DNA of 64,000 bases from contig JAXGGA010001067.1 of assembly GCA_038373865.1 (NCBI GenBank), positions 1-64,000 on the forward strand. Reading direction: 5' to 3'. Positions within the stretch are counted from its first letter, which is position 1; each line of letters opens with the position of its first letter. The notes under the pieces are model-generated. The model searched no databases, was not told the origin of the DNA, and worked only from the letters and a program-made list of their open reading frames with translations. The position numbers and the translations under genes are program-made. This DNA is from Uloborus plumipes. Taxonomy: Eukaryota > Arthropoda > Arachnida > Araneae > Uloboridae. Below are positions 34,718 to 47,607 of this stretch, piece by piece.

Positions 34718-35006
34718 AACTAGTTGACCCGGCAAACGTTGTTTTGCCATATAAATAATTTCCTAGTAATTTCTAGTGTTGACAAAAAATAGCTTACTTA
34801 TTGCAAGTATGTATGTATGGTAGAATGTGTATATTGTATGTATGTAAGAATGTGGTATATGCGTGAAATAAGCATGGAACGCTGTGAACGATGCGGGAAT
34901 ATAAAAATAACAAAAGGCAAACATTATTTTTAAGTTATTATAATTTATTCCTTAAAATTACATACCATTAATTAAACAATTACGACAGTAACACTATTAA
35001 ACAATA

Positions 35007-35375
35007 TCAATCTCTTAATGCTATAGCGTGAACAATATTTTTTGTTAGTCCATCTTTAGCTAACACAAACAAACTGGATGGTTTACCCACTCGAGAGCAT
35101 GCCATGTATAATTGTCCGTGTGAAAAACATGGTGTTCTCAAATCTAAGCCACAAACAGACATCGTTTGACCTTGGGATTTGTTGATAGTCATTGCAAATG
35201 CCAATCTAATCGGAAACTGAATACGTTTGAATTGAATTGGCACATCTGTAGGTATAATAGGAATCCGTGGTATGAGTATATTTTCACCTCTGAACTTGCC
35301 AGTTAAAACCCTGGCTTCGATCACGTTTTTCATTAATTTTTGAATGACTAATCGCGTACCGTTGCACAGTTCAAA
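35007..35375 (-). pseudogene. Helitron helicase C-terminal remnant (copy A)
   Basis: About 122 residues of the superfamily 1 (PIF1-like) helicase of a Helitron. In order: FELCNGTRL, NVIEARVLTGKF, FPIRLAFAMTINKSQGQTM (helicase motif V), CGLDLRTPCFSHGQLYMACS and SRVGKPSSLFVLA (motif VI), ending IVHAIALRD and stop. In a complete Helitron this domain unwinds DNA after the HUH-type Rep domain nicks it. Here the Rep domain and motifs I-IV are missing, so it is an inactive 3' remnant, although this part of the frame is intact. Confidence 0.9.
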
Positions 35376-36012
35376 TTACGAAGCAAGATAATTGGAGATC
35401 CCACCTTTATTTTTTAAAAATTTGTGTCACTTTAATGGTCGTTCATACCCCCCCCCTCTCTAGCAGTGAAAAAAAACTTTATACAGCAGATTTTGCCTAA
35501 TAACTCAACACTCATGGTGTTTGATACATTTTATTTGTTTGTAATGATGTTTTTTGGTCACAACCAATATGAAAATCACAAAAATAGTTACTTTAATTTT
35601 TAACATATATTTATCTTCTTCAGAATTTTTGACTTTTAATTTTACCTTGAATTTGACGTAAATGCAAGATATAAAATACAGAATTTTATAAAGGTACAAA
35701 AATTAACATAATATAATTGATAGTGTATATAATTTTTGAAAAAATAATATAAGTGCCGCAAATCAAAAACCATTTATTGCCACAATCGATTCAAAGCCTC
35801 CAAAAATGGCACAAACGTCCATAAGAAAATTCTACAGCATCGAAGGACCCCATTGCCAATTTTAACAAAGATCCGACCAAAACTGTCATTTTGTACTATA
35901 AAAAACTATGGGGTAGATCCCCATGAGGGGATGTACCTGCATAAGGACATTACAATCATTAAAATCATTCAAAAAAGAAAAAAAAAACATGCAGCTGTTC
36001 GAAAAAACCCTT

Positions 36013-36085
36013 GCGGACCTGGATTCGATCTCATTCTACCAGGAACTTCAACCTGACGCGCCTAACCACTTGACCATCGGGTCGC
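36013..36085 (-). pseudogene. tRNA-like segment in Helitron copy A
   Basis: The 73-base mirror of the segment at 37898-37970, in the inverted Helitron copy. It includes a D-arm-like TGGTCAAGTGGTTAGGCGCG, a five-pair anticodon stem TCAGG/CCTGG (one changed pair), and a B-box-like GATCGAATCC. Acceptor pairing is imperfect. Read as a captured tRNA relic or SINE head. Confidence 0.6.
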
Positions 36086-36320
36086 TCATTGAAGTAAGGA
36101 TTTACGATAACACATATTGTTTTAGTTCAGTAGATCAGATGTTATGTGCGAACAAAAAAAAATTTAGGAGTGGACTACCCCTAACATTTAGGGGGATGAA
36201 AAATAGATGTTGGCCGATTCTCATAGATACTGGATAAGCACAAAAAATTTCATCAAAATCGGTTAAGCCGTTTCGGAGGAGTATGGCAACGAAAACTGTG
36301 ACACGAGAATTTTATATATC

Positions 36321-37660
36321 TTAATATATAAAAATTACGTGTCCCTGTGTTTGTGGCCAATGGACTCCTCAGCTACTGAACCGATTTTAACCAAATTTTA
36401 CACGCAGTTTCAGTTTGGTCTAACTTAAATGATAGGATAGTTTTTATCTCAATTTAGGACCGCAATATATTTTTGATTGCAAATTATGTATTTAGCTACC
36501 AGCTTTTCTGTGTTCTTGGCTAAGCCTTTTTACTAAACATTTTTTGACACCTCCATGGCTGAGCGACATAAAGCACACGTTCTGGCAGCTTCTGGAGCGC
36601 AGTAAACAAGTAATAATCTTTCTTATAATATATAAAAATTACGTGTCCCTGTGTTTGTGTCCAATGGACTCCTCAGCTACTGAACCGCTTTTAACTAAAT
36701 TTTGCACGCAGTTTCAGTTTGGTCCAACTTAAATGATAGGATAGTTTTTATCTTAATTTAGGACCGCAATATATTTTTTATTGCAAATTATCTATTTAGC
36801 TACCAGCTTTTCTGTATTCTTGGCTAAAATTGTTTAAACATACCCGGAATGCCACTACATAATCTACGGTTAAAAATTGGTTTACCCGTAGTTCTTCTAC
36901 GTAATTTAAATCCACCGAGATTATGCAATGGTACGCGTTTAGTTATCAAAAAAAATCACCGGGAACATTATTGAGGCAATCATTTTGACTGGCAAGTTTA
37001 AAGATGAAGTAGTTCTGTTGCCACGTATCCCAATGACACCGTCAGAATCTTCAATACCCTTCAAAAGGCTACATTTTCCCATTCGTTTAGCTTTCGCCAT
37101 GTCCATTAATAAGTCCCAAGGACAAACAATGTCAATTTGCGGTTTAGATTTAGAAAATCCATGTTTTTCCCCCATGGGCAACTATAGGTCGCTTGCTCCC
37201 GTGTGTGAAAACCGTCCAATTTATTTTTGTTTACAAGAGACAGATTAACAAAGAATATTGTGCACCGATTAGTGTTGAGTTAAACTGAAATTAAAAGTGC
37301 TTATAATTCAAAAAATAACAAATAATATTGGTTAATTATCTACCCTACCTACATTATTAAAAAACAAAATGTTACATTAAAAAATAAAATGTTACAATAG
37401 CAATTAGCAAATTTTTAATTAACTCGATTGTTACAAGCTTGAATATAATATTTCTATGAACTAAAATGCTACATTTTTTGTTGATTTTTTGTTTCTAGCA
37501 AACTTAGGAAATTTTTGTTCGATTGTTTTCATATTTTGACGTCAAATTCATATTTATATAAAGTTAATCTCTATTACGGTAATAAAGTTTTTCGTTTCTA
37601 TTGAAACATTATAGTTTAACCCATACCTTAGCCACAGCAACGCGTGGCCGGGTCAGCTAG
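36321..37660 (+). mobile_element. Helitron copy B, between inverted copies A and C
   Basis: It has two tandem 5' heads, at about 36325 and 36627, each reading ATATATAAAAATTACGTGTC then ACTCCTCAGCTACTGAACCG. The 3' end at 37660 is GCGTGGCCGGGTCAGCTAG followed by T. The helicase remnant at 36843-37283 is on the same strand. Its sequence differs from A and C, so it is a different Helitron subfamily. Confidence 0.82.
36843..37283 (+). pseudogene. Helitron helicase C-terminal remnant (copy B)
   Basis: It begins PGMPLHNLRLKIGLPVVLL, continues RNLNPPRLCNGTRLVIKKN, then after a frame change IIEAIILTGKF, LPRIPMTPSE, FPIRLAFAMSINKSQGQTM and CGLDLENPCFS, and after a second frame change near 37173 it keeps traces of the motif VI region and NIVHRLVLS with a stop. 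This is the classic C-terminal path of Helitron PIF1-like helicases. At least two frameshifts make it dead. It extends further upstream than the remnants in copies A and C. Confidence 0.9.
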
Positions 37661-37897
37661 TTAGATATATAAAATTCTCGTGTCACAGTTTTCGTTGCCA
37701 TACTCCTCCGAAACGGCTTGACCGATTTTGATGAAATTTTTTGTGCTTATCCAGTATCTATGAGAATCGGCCAACATCTATTTTTCATCCCCCTAAATGT
37801 TAGGGGTAGTCCACTCCTAATTTTTTTTTGTTCGCACATAACATCTGATCTACTGAACTAAAACAATATGTGTTATCGTAAATCCTTACTTCAATGA

Positions 37898-37970
37898 GCG
37901 ACCCGATGGTCAAGTGGTTAGGCGCGTCAGGTTGAAGTTCCTGATGGAATGAGATCGAATCCAGGTCCGC
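37898..37970 (+). pseudogene. tRNA-like segment in Helitron copy C
   Basis: It spans 73 bases, the length of a tRNA. Acceptor-like ends GCGACCC and GGTCCGC pair at five of seven positions. A TGGTCAAGTGGTTAGGCGCG D-arm/A-box, an anticodon stem TCAGG/CCTGA with an 8-base loop TTGAAGTT, and ATCGAATCC in the place of the B box are present. The 8-base loop and weak T stem argue against a working tRNA. Confidence 0.65.
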
Positions 37971-38606
37971 AAGGGTTTTTTCGAACAGCTGCATGTTTTT
38001 TTTTTTTTTTTGAATGATTTTAATGATTGTAATGTCCTTATGCAGGTACATCCCCTCATGGGGATCTACCCCATATTTTTTTATAGTACAAAATGACAGT
38101 TTTGGTCGGATCTTTGTTAAAATTGGCAATGGGGTCCTTCGATGCTGTAGAATTTTCTTATGGACGTTTGTGCCATTTTTGGGGGCTTTGAATCGATTGT
38201 GGCAATAAATGGTTTTTGATTTGCGGCACTTATATTATTTTTTCAAAAATTATATACACTATCAATTATATTATGTTAATTTTTGTACCTTTATAAAATT
38301 CTGTATTTTATATCTTGCATTTACGTCAAATTCAAGGTAAAATTAAAAGTCAAAAATTCTGAAGAAGATAAATATATGTTAAAAATTAAAGTAACTATTT
38401 TTGTGATTTTCATATTGGTTGTGACCAAAAAACATCATTACAAACAAATAAAATGTATCAAACACCATGAGTGTTGAGTTATTAGGCAAAATCTGCTGTA
38501 TAAAGTTTTTTTTCACTGCTAGAGGGGGGGGGGGTATGAACGACCATTAAAGTGACACAAATTTTTAAAAAATAAAGGTGGGATCTCCAATTATCTTGCT
38601 TCGTAA

Positions 38607-38976
38607 TTTGAACTGTGCAACGGTACGCGATTAGTCATTCAAAAATTAATGAAAAACGTGATCGAAGCCAGGGTTTTAACTGGCAAGTTCAGAGGTGAAA
38701 ATATACTCATACCACGGATTCCTATTATACCTACAGATGTGCCAATTCAATTCAAACGTATTCAGTTTCCGATTAGATTGGCATTTGCAATGACTATCAA
38801 CAAATCCCAAGGTCAAACGATGTCTGTTTGTGGCTTAGATTTGAGAACACCATGTTTTTCACACGGACAATTTATACGTGGCATGCTCTCGAGTGGGTAA
38901 ACCATCCAGTTTGTTTGTGTTAGCTAAAGATGGACTAACAAAAAATATTGTTCACGCTATAGCATTAAGAGATTGA
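38607..38976 (+). pseudogene. Helitron helicase C-terminal remnant (copy C)
   Basis: Same protein as in copy A (FELCNGTRL, NVIEARVLTGKF, FAMTINKSQGQTM, CGLDLRTPCFSHGQ). One extra T in ACAATTTATACG at about 38868 shifts the frame before motif VI, so SRVGKPSSLFVLA and the end IALRD are read in another frame. Copy A lacks this T, which shows that copy C decayed after the two separated. Confidence 0.9.
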
Positions 38977-39266
38977 TATTGTTTAATAGTGTTACTGTCG
39001 TAATTGTTTAATTAATGATATATAATTTTAAGGAATAAATTATAATAACTTAAAAATAATGTTTGCCTTTTGTTATTTTTATATTCCCGCATCGTTCACA
39101 GCGCTCCATGCTTATTTCACGCATATACCACATTCTTACATACATACAATATACACATTCTACCATACATACATACATACTTACAATAAGTAAGCTATTT
39201 TTCGTCAACACTAGAAATTACTAGGAAATTATTTATATGGCAAAACAACGTTTGCCGGGTCAACTA

Positions 39267-39267
<1 letters not shown>

Positions 39268-39343
<76 letters not shown>
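39268..39343. repeat. (TA)n tract right of the Helitron cluster
   Basis: About 37 TA units, the right part of the tract split by Helitrons A, B and C. The pogo-like element copy 1 starts inside it. Confidence 0.9.
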
Positions 39344-39346
<3 letters not shown>

Positions 39347-40849
39347 TGAACTCTCACTTATGCGCCGGCCCAAGGGACCAACAGAAAAAGGAGCATAAGT
39401 GAGAGAAACATATAAGTGAACAAGCCTATATTTAAAGGATAAAACGCAACATTGGTTCTAATGAGAGAATGAATAAGAATGTTTCTTTTAGAAAAGACAC
39501 ATATTACTGTGGTTTGTCAATTACTGTAACGTAACTACGATAAAAAGAAAACAAAAATTGCAGCATACCTACACAAGTAGCATCAACTCATCGGATTTTG
39601 CTCGGCCGATCAACTAACTCCTCGTGAACTGGTCCCGTAACGCACGACGACATCGTTCCGATCAGTATCCGAGCACGGTTTTCGATGAGCTACTTTTCAT
39701 CGGAAAGCGATATCTTTCGGATCAACCTTCCCGATGAAAATAAGATGAGCAAAATTCCATCGGAAAATGATATCCTTCCGATCAACTTTCCCGATGAAAA
39801 TAAGATGAGCTATATATTCCATCGAAAAACGATATCCTTCCGATCAAATTTCCCGATGAAAATTAACCGAGCTATGTGTTATTGGAAAACTATATACTTC
39901 CAATCAAATTTCCCGATGAAAATATGCCAAGCTACAGATTTCATCGGAAAGAGGTCGTAAAGATCAAATTTTCTGATGAAAATTTTCCCAATCTTAAATT
40001 TTTGTTAAATATGCAGTGTTGGTCTCATTATTCGTAGACTTGGTAGCGTGGTGGTAGAGCGTTGGCTTTCCGCGCCGATAACTCGGGTTCGATGCTGGAG
40101 TTGGCCAGTCGCAAATGGTTGGGGGAAATAAAAAGAGGTTCCAAAATTCACTGCCACGGAACTAAACTGCGCTCTTTTTTCTTTTTTTCTCTTTTTTCTT
40201 TAAATTGATCCAACTCTCGTCGTATTTTGATCCAAAATTTATCGCCACGGAACTACACTGCTCGTATATTGGTCCAACTCTCATCGTATTTTTATCCAAA
40301 ATTGATCCTAAATTCCTCGGCACGGGACTGCACTGCTCGTAAATTGCTCCAAATCTCATCGTAAACTCATCGGATTTTGCTGCTCGGATTCTGATTGGCC
40401 GATGAGACATATTGGAGCAATTCCCGATGAAAACTCATCGAAATCCGATCACCGGCCGATGAGAATTTCATCGGGTTTCGATGAATGGCCGATCATCGGC
40501 CGATGAGATTATGCTGCTAGGGTACTCACAAACTGCTCCCTTTAAAATAATTTATAATAAATAGTTCTCCGAACTCTATTTCATGCGGAAAAAAGTGCCT
40601 TCCGTGAGTAGTTAAGGCGAAACATTAAAAAGAAAGTGAAGAAACATGCTTATTTTTTAAAGAAAATAAAATAAATATTTTACATTTTTCGAAAAATTCG
40701 GAGCATAAGTGAAATATTTATTTTTAGAGCGACGCATAAACGAATGATATTACTATTATTTTGCTATGGAATGTGCTGGGTCTATTAAAAATCGTCGTAC
40801 AAGTGAAAAAGTCGCATAAATGAGGCGGTGTATAAGTGAGAGTTCACTG
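39344..40849. mobile_element. pogo-like element, copy 1
   Basis: Terminal inverted repeats are CAGTGAACTCTCACTTATGC and, in reverse, CAGTGAACTCTCACTTATAC, with TA on both sides in a (TA)n tract. Such ends and a TA target fit the pogo/Tigger branch of Tc1/mariner. The interior has 60-bp tandem units (39690-39810) and many CCGATGA/TCATCGG inverted motifs between about 39590 and 40520, plus a tRNA-like segment. There is no transposase. Length is 1506 bases. Confidence 0.84.
40037..40098 (+). pseudogene. tRNA-like segment in pogo-like copy 1
   Basis: An A-box-like TGGTAGCGTGGTGGTAGAGC is followed by a five-pair anticodon stem TTGGC/GCCGA with a 7-base loop TTTCCGC (apparent anticodon TCC, glycine) and a B-box-like GGGTTCGATGC. 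The T stem does not pair well and no acceptor stem closes, so it is more likely a SINE head or tRNA relic than a tRNA gene. The same segment lies at 42086-42147. Confidence 0.6.
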
Positions 40850-40871
40850 TATATATATATATATATATATA
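40850..40871. repeat. Short (TA)n tract after pogo-like copy 1
   Basis: About 11 TA units, compared with about 29 at the equivalent place after copy 2 (42899-42957). Tract length has therefore changed since the duplication. Confidence 0.9.
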
Positions 40872-41101
40872 TTTAGAAAGCCTTTTCTAGAAAATTTAAG
40901 GAAATGTCACATATCAGTTTTGTCCACTTGCCCCTTCAATTGCACTTGTTACCGTTACGTTACCCACACCAGGAATACGGCGCATGCGCGCCTTCTCTCT
41001 GCCTTTTTTGGACGAGTTGATTGATGTTTTTGCAGGAATAAAGAGCCTTGGTAGCGCAGTGAAAGCTTGACCGCGGGGAGATGGTGCTTGACCTTGAGGC
41101 C
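40872..41101. repeat. Flank segment Q of tandem duplication, copy 1
   Basis: About 230 bases, from TTAGAAAGCCTTTTCTAGAA to TGGTGCTTGACCTTGAGGCC, repeated at 42957-43186. It is not part of the pogo-like element, so its duplication shows that the unit copied was larger than the transposon. It includes GCATGCGCGCCTTCTCTCTG. Confidence 0.85.
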
Positions 41102-41209
41102 CGTATCCAGCCGTATCATGTCCGTATCATGTCTTCTTACTTATTGAAATGGTTGGTAACTAAGAATATGACCCCATTTTACCCGTTGAGAAAAATCCAT
41201 TAAAAAAAA

Positions 41210-42898
<1,689 letters not shown>

Positions 42899-42960
<62 letters not shown>

Positions 42961-43186
42961 GAAAGCTTTTTCTAGAAAATTTAAGGAAATGTCACATATC
43001 AGTTTTGTCCACTTGCCCCTTCAATTGCACTTGTTACCGTTACGTTACCCACACCAGGAATACGGCGCATGCGCGCCTTCTCTCTGCCTTTTTTGGACGA
43101 GCTGATTGATGTTTTTGCAGGAATAAAGAGCCTTGGTAGCGCAGTCAAAGCTTGACCGCGGGGAGATGGTGCTTGACCTTGAGGCC
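42899..43186. repeat. (TA)n tract and flank segment Q, copy 2
   Basis: A (TA)n tract to 42957 is followed by the second copy of segment Q, ending CTTGACCTTGAGGCC at 43186. After that the sequence differs from what follows copy 1, so this is the right end of the tandem duplication. Confidence 0.85.
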
Positions 43187-43285
43187 TAAACGGCCATTTT
43201 AAAATAAGTAGGATCATTAAGAAAATTGATTTTTTACCTTCTCAGTTCATTAAAGTGTTCACCGCCTGCTTGCTTTCTCCGATGC

Positions 43286-43695
43286 TACACTGCCAAAAAT
43301 AAACCGTTCTTTTTACAGTATGATACTGGCAGCAGAGGTTCCAGTTTAAAACTGTAAAGTAGGCAGTAATAAACTGTAAAACTAGCACTTTTGCAATTTC
43401 TTCCTGTAAAGTTAGAAATTTTACAGTTTATTCCCGTAAAATTTAGCTGTGTTATACTGTAGAAACTACAGTATAATACTGGCAGTAGAGGTTCCAGTTT
43501 AAAACTAAAATGCACTGTAATAAACTGTACAATTAGCAATTTCACAGCTTATTACTTCAAAATTAGCAATCTTACAGTTTAGTACTGTAAAAGTAGTAGT
43601 TTTACAGTTTATTACAGTAAAATTAGCAATTGTTAGTTTATTACATTAAAATTAGCTGTATTAGACTGTAAAAGCATTATTCATTTTTTAGTGTA
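43286..43695. mobile_element. Foldback element, ACTGTAAAA family, copy 5
   Basis: Ends are TACACTGCCAAAAATAAACC and TTCATTTTTTAGTGTA. Inside are the family's palindromic units and two GGCAGCAGAGGTTCCAGTTT type shoulders. No nested insert. Non-coding. Confidence 0.75.
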
Positions 43696-43783
43696 CGGAT
43701 CCGTTTACCGCTTCAAGGTTCTGCTTCAAGGGGAGGTTTTGCTTTTTCAGCTCCGACAAAAGTATTTGTCCGATGTCTGGGCA

Positions 43784-43910
43784 TCCATAAGGCTCACAAT
43801 TTTTTTGCATTGAAAGAGGCGTTCCTCGTAACACCGAAACACATGTATGCAGTATCCCTGCGCATTTGTGCTTCTTTAACGTTGTATTTATATTTTACAG
43901 TATGAATGTA
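43784..43910. repeat. Half of the GGCGTTCC palindromic MITE
   Basis: The sequence GGCGTTCCTCGTAACACCG, AAACACATGTATGCAGTATC, CCTGCGCATTTGTGCTTC, AACGTTGTATTTATAT matches the right arm and loop of the palindrome at 51931-52133. The left arm is missing, so it is a truncated copy. Confidence 0.7.
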
Positions 43911-44590
43911 TGTTTTATGTGTGTTTAAAATGAATTTTGAAACCCATTTTACTAACAAACTTGCTTGAAAAAATAAATAATTAATAACAACTAAAGCTTT
44001 GAAAACTCGAGAAAATTTTTTTTGTAATGATCAGTTTTTGGGTAGACTTTCAAGACAAAATCAGTTATGTCCAATACAAAAAAGCCATTTTCTTCTTACG
44101 TAAAAACGCATTGAAATCACCTATTCGCAAATTAAATAACACTCTCAAAACACATTATTAAAGGTGCAATTCACTGGGATCAAACTTTTCGTCTGTGTAC
44201 AAAAATCAGTACTCTATAGTTTTCCTGTGTGCGTTAAAATTTTAAAAAGTCGACTAAACTGGTTTTGATTCTGAACCACTTATTTAAATCTTGTTTGAAA
44301 CAACAAGATATAAATATATTGCTCTGGTTCCAACACTATCCGTCGTACTGATAAATTGCTCCTCAAAAAATAGCCGATTTTTTATTTCACTTCTTCAGGA
44401 ATCGAGTTTTCCCTTCAAGCATCATTGCACCTCTTTTGAAAGAAAGATGTTTCGAAAACATGCAATTTTATCGCTATTTGATTTCCGGTGATTTATTTCA
44501 TCAAAAGGAACTGGAAGAACGAACTGACGATTCCATCAATAAATCATCTTTTAATGCATCCTCTTTTTTGTGGACTTATGATATTGATCC
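43911..44590. other. Unassigned AT-rich sequence
   Basis: I see no element end, RNA gene or conserved reading frame. The overlapping short frames at 44291-44740 run into the SINE body and are not supported. Confidence 0.45.
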
Positions 44591-44599
44591 ACATCCAGG

Positions 44600-44826
44600 G
44601 GAGGTGGGAAGGGAGGCAAAGTGTCTTGGAGGTTTTTTTTTTCAGAAGCTATCAGCTTCAACATTCATGAGAACTGCGTGCTATGCGCTTTGCCTCCTGA
44701 CAAACACAGGACAGATTTACGGCACAGATGGGATAAAATAACATCCATGGGCAAGGCGGGATTCGAACCCGCAACCACTTGCTTACCAGGAGAGTACTCT
44801 ACCTCTAGGCCCACGTGGCCCCCAAA
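44600..44826 (-). mobile_element. tRNA-derived SINE (reverse), second family
   Basis: Read in reverse from about 44826, a tRNA-like head GGGCCACGTGGGCCTAGAGG with TAGAGTACTC is followed by a perfect B box GGTTCGAATCC at about 44769, then GCCTTGCCCATGG and a body with TTTATCCCATCTGTGCCG and CTGTCCTGTGTTTGTCAGG. The anticodon arm does not fold cleanly, so a SINE is favoured over a tRNA gene. Its body differs from the SINE at 13764. The 3' end is uncertain. Confidence 0.7.
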
Positions 44827-45176
44827 TTGGAGTTAAGTCCGTAATCAAAGCTTTGCTAGAGTGAAGTTGAGTTGTTGTTTTTTTATTAATAAATGTTATT
44901 TACAGTAATTGGCATTTATCGCATTAGGAAAAAAATGCTGCTCAACGATTTCATGCTTTTCATTTATAAAATATCTTTACGAATTTTGTATATAATTATA
45001 ATTTTTCTGCTTTATTTATTGAAACCTTGCTAGATTTGACGAATATTACTTAAAATTTTTCATTAAAAGTTACCATTGATTGTGAAGAGTAGCTTACCAG
45101 GTGTTATATTGGAGCTCGATCACATGATAAACGTCCACTAAATGTTGCAGTTCTTTCCGTGTTTTTCTTATTTACT

Positions 45177-45840
45177 AGCTTACTTCCTGGCGTTGCCCGG
45201 GTGCTTATTAATCCAACATACCTCTTAGATAATTACTTGAACGAATTCTATCCACATGGGAGTATAAAACTCGCATCGATCTCACTCGCAATTAACTATT
45301 TACAGTTATCCAAATAAAATTCCTACAAAAACAAAGCTAAATTCAAAACGCCTACTTATCTTATAATTCAAAAAAAAAAAAAAAAAAAACCCTTCTTCCT
45401 TGCTGAAGCAATCACACACACAGATCGGTCATGACATCCTGAGACCGCAGTTTCGTCCTTATTCTGGACTCCTCAGTCAGGAACAGCCAATAACCGAGCT
45501 AGAGGCAAAGATCCTATAATTGTAGCTAAGATTGCCAACAAACTGGCAAATGAAATGAATTTATCTCGCGAAAAATACCGTTAGTGGGATTTCTTTCCAA
45601 AAGTTTTGAAAACTCCTAACCGCTAATTGCACCCAGAAAAAGATAGAGGCATTTTTAAATTCGGAGATATCCATTTTAAAGTGGATTTATTAATGTCGTC
45701 TGCACTGGTGACACATGCACGGACTGGATGCCTTACCGGGGAATCGTACTGGGTCTGGAAAAGGCGTTTTCTCGCTTTCGCAGCCACATTGGAAAGAAAA
45801 AAAATGTCGTCTGCACGCGAGTTTAAAAGAAATTAAATAG
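45177..45840 (-). mobile_element. Degraded Helitron-like sequence with 3' end
   Basis: At 45177 the sequence CTAGCTTACTTCCTGGCGTTGCCCGG is, in reverse, a Helitron-type 3' end (CCGGGCAACGCCAGG..CTAG). The part at about 45590-45840, in the other direction, resembles 29035-29215 (AAAAATGACACAGGCATTTTT type, ATCGTCTGC). This suggests two overlapping Helitron relics. No helicase remnant. Confidence 0.5.
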
Positions 45841-46514
45841 CGTGAAAGAAATCATTGATGAGAAAAAGATGTTGCCATTTTTTTATTGAATATAAACAAA
45901 TAAATTTTTTTAATTTCTTTGAGGTGTTCCTCTTGGTTAAAATTTTGATGTTAATGAAACGACTTGATTTCTCCGTGATCGTAATACAACTGAATAGTAT
46001 TGGCTTTTCTGCCGTGGGCAGGTAAACGGCAGTATCTGCAAAAATGAGTTTTCGAGATATTTGAAGAAACGCGTTTTTGATTTCCCACAAACATCTATGA
46101 AACATTGAACTTCAAACATAGGCGATACTATATGTTTATACCGATATATTTTTTGGGTAATCGATTGAATTTTGATTTTGCAAGCGCAGAGAGAGGTAAA
46201 GCAGATACTGCCGTTTACCTGCCCTTTTCATTCTAAATGTCATGCGGAATTGACTGGCAGTCGGCAGTAACTGCACAGTATGCTACTAAATGTCCAGTAT
46301 TTACATATTCGACCACATGCGGAGTAGATATTTTATTACGAAATATATTATTGCATTGTGAATGATATGTTTTATTTAAAAATATACATAAATACCGCGT
46401 ATCCACTTGATATAGATTTAATATAAACGAACGCGAAATATAATTAAAAATATAATGAAACTGTATTGTATTATGCAAAATATGAAGCAAAACGATGATT
46501 CTTCAGCCATTTTT

Positions 46515-47280
46515 ACTTCCTTTTACTTAGTAAAGGAAGTATTGTGATCACAAAAAAAATTTCACTCAAAATTTGGTCTAAATTTTTATTTTGCTCACCA
46601 CCGAATGAATATTGAGTAGTTTTTTTAACCTATCAGTACGTGCATATGTACTTACTAACATATAAACAGCAGAAATATCCTTTTCGACTATGCCCCAGTT
46701 AATTACGACGAGTTTTCTCGTGACGTCTGTATGTACGCATGTATGTGCGTATGTATGTATGCCTGTCGCATAACTCAAAAACTTTTTGCCGTAGAAGCTT
46801 CTAGTTTGGTATGTAGGCTCTGAGGGCGGTCTAGTTGTGGACCTATCCTTGTGGTTGCATTCGAATGTTCCCAATGGGGTCTTTTACCCCCTTTGTGGGG
46901 TAAATCAATGTTAATTTCAATGCAGATTGAGTGATATGATTTAATGCAACTACTTGACGATATATCGCCAAACTTTTAGTCGCCAAGTATTTGCTGCCAA
47001 GGTGGCGACAAATTTGGCGAAAAAATGTTTTTTTTTAAAATTTGGATTCAATTTGGCGTTATTGGGAACATTTTGCGAAAAATTCACTGAATCATGTTAA
47101 AATCGGCGATATTTAGAAAATAAATCATTGTAAAACATTATGTTGCATTGATTCGTGACAAACTGGGGGTGTAAATATTTGAGTTGTTATCTTGCTCACT
47201 CTAATGCACTATTTTAACACTTGAGGCATTTATTATGGAATTTAAACGTAAAAGGAATTAGTGTGGCGTTCACACCAGAT
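46515..47280 (+). mobile_element. ACTTCC repeat family, copy 5
   Basis: Full-length variant inside composite copy 1. The left hairpin reads ACTTCCTTTTACTTAGTAAA and the right end GTAAAAGGAATTAGTGTGGC then CACACCAGAT. It shares unusual changes (TTAGTAAAGG, GGAATTAGTG) with copy 7 in composite copy 2. Confidence 0.85.
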
Positions 47281-47607
47281 GTTTTAAAATAACTACAATC
47301 CAGCTAATGCTTTGTACTTTGCATCAAAACAAGAAATCACTTTGAGAAAAAGAGTGCTTGAAATGCTTGTTGTGCTGACGATTTTTTTTCAAGTACTATT
47401 AAAAATGCAACAGCTAGAGATTAAACTACAAAAACAATCTCTATTAGTATGAAAGCAACTGTAATTAAAAGAAAACAAAACAATGTAAATAAAATCATTT
47501 CATTGTTGCATTTTTGTTTGTCGTCTGCCAAGTTTGGCTTGTGTATCTTTGAAATCGCGAAAAATATTGTCTGCTAGTGGAGAGAAACTTTATTTGAAAG
47601 AAAAAAA

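Larger units (their letters stand above)
34720..36320 (-). mobile_element. Helitron copy A (reverse)
   Basis: Read in reverse it starts at 36320 with GATATATAAAATTCTCGTGT and CCGATTTTGATGAAA, a Helitron-type 5' region, and ends at 34720 with GTTTGCCGGGTCAACTAG followed by T. It carries the end of a Helitron helicase (35007-35375) and a tRNA-like segment (36013-36085). It is a near-identical inverted copy of 37664-39267. The 5' TC dinucleotide expected of Helitrons is not clear here. Too short to be autonomous. Confidence 0.85.
37664..39267 (+). mobile_element. Helitron copy C
   Basis: The 5' end is GATATATAAAATTCTCGTGT and the 3' end is GTTTGCCGGGTCAACTAG followed by T, in the (TA)n tract. 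It is about 1.6 kb, almost identical to copy A in reverse. Differences include one inserted T that shifts the helicase frame and a longer poly-T at 37997. It carries the tRNA-like segment and the helicase remnant. Confidence 0.86.

Noticed and set aside
37898..37970. Functional tRNA gene
   Set aside because: The loop of the anticodon arm is 8 bases, acceptor pairing is 5 of 7, and the T stem is weak. It is treated as a relic within the Helitron.
35505..38477. Identical 64-residue frames at 35505-35699 and 38283-38477
   Set aside because: Inverted copies of a non-coding part of Helitrons A and C; AT-rich with no conserved motif.
43999..44836. Overlapping short frames at 44291-44836 as a small gene
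   Set aside because: They cross a SINE head and poly-T tract and change frame with no splice signals that I can support.
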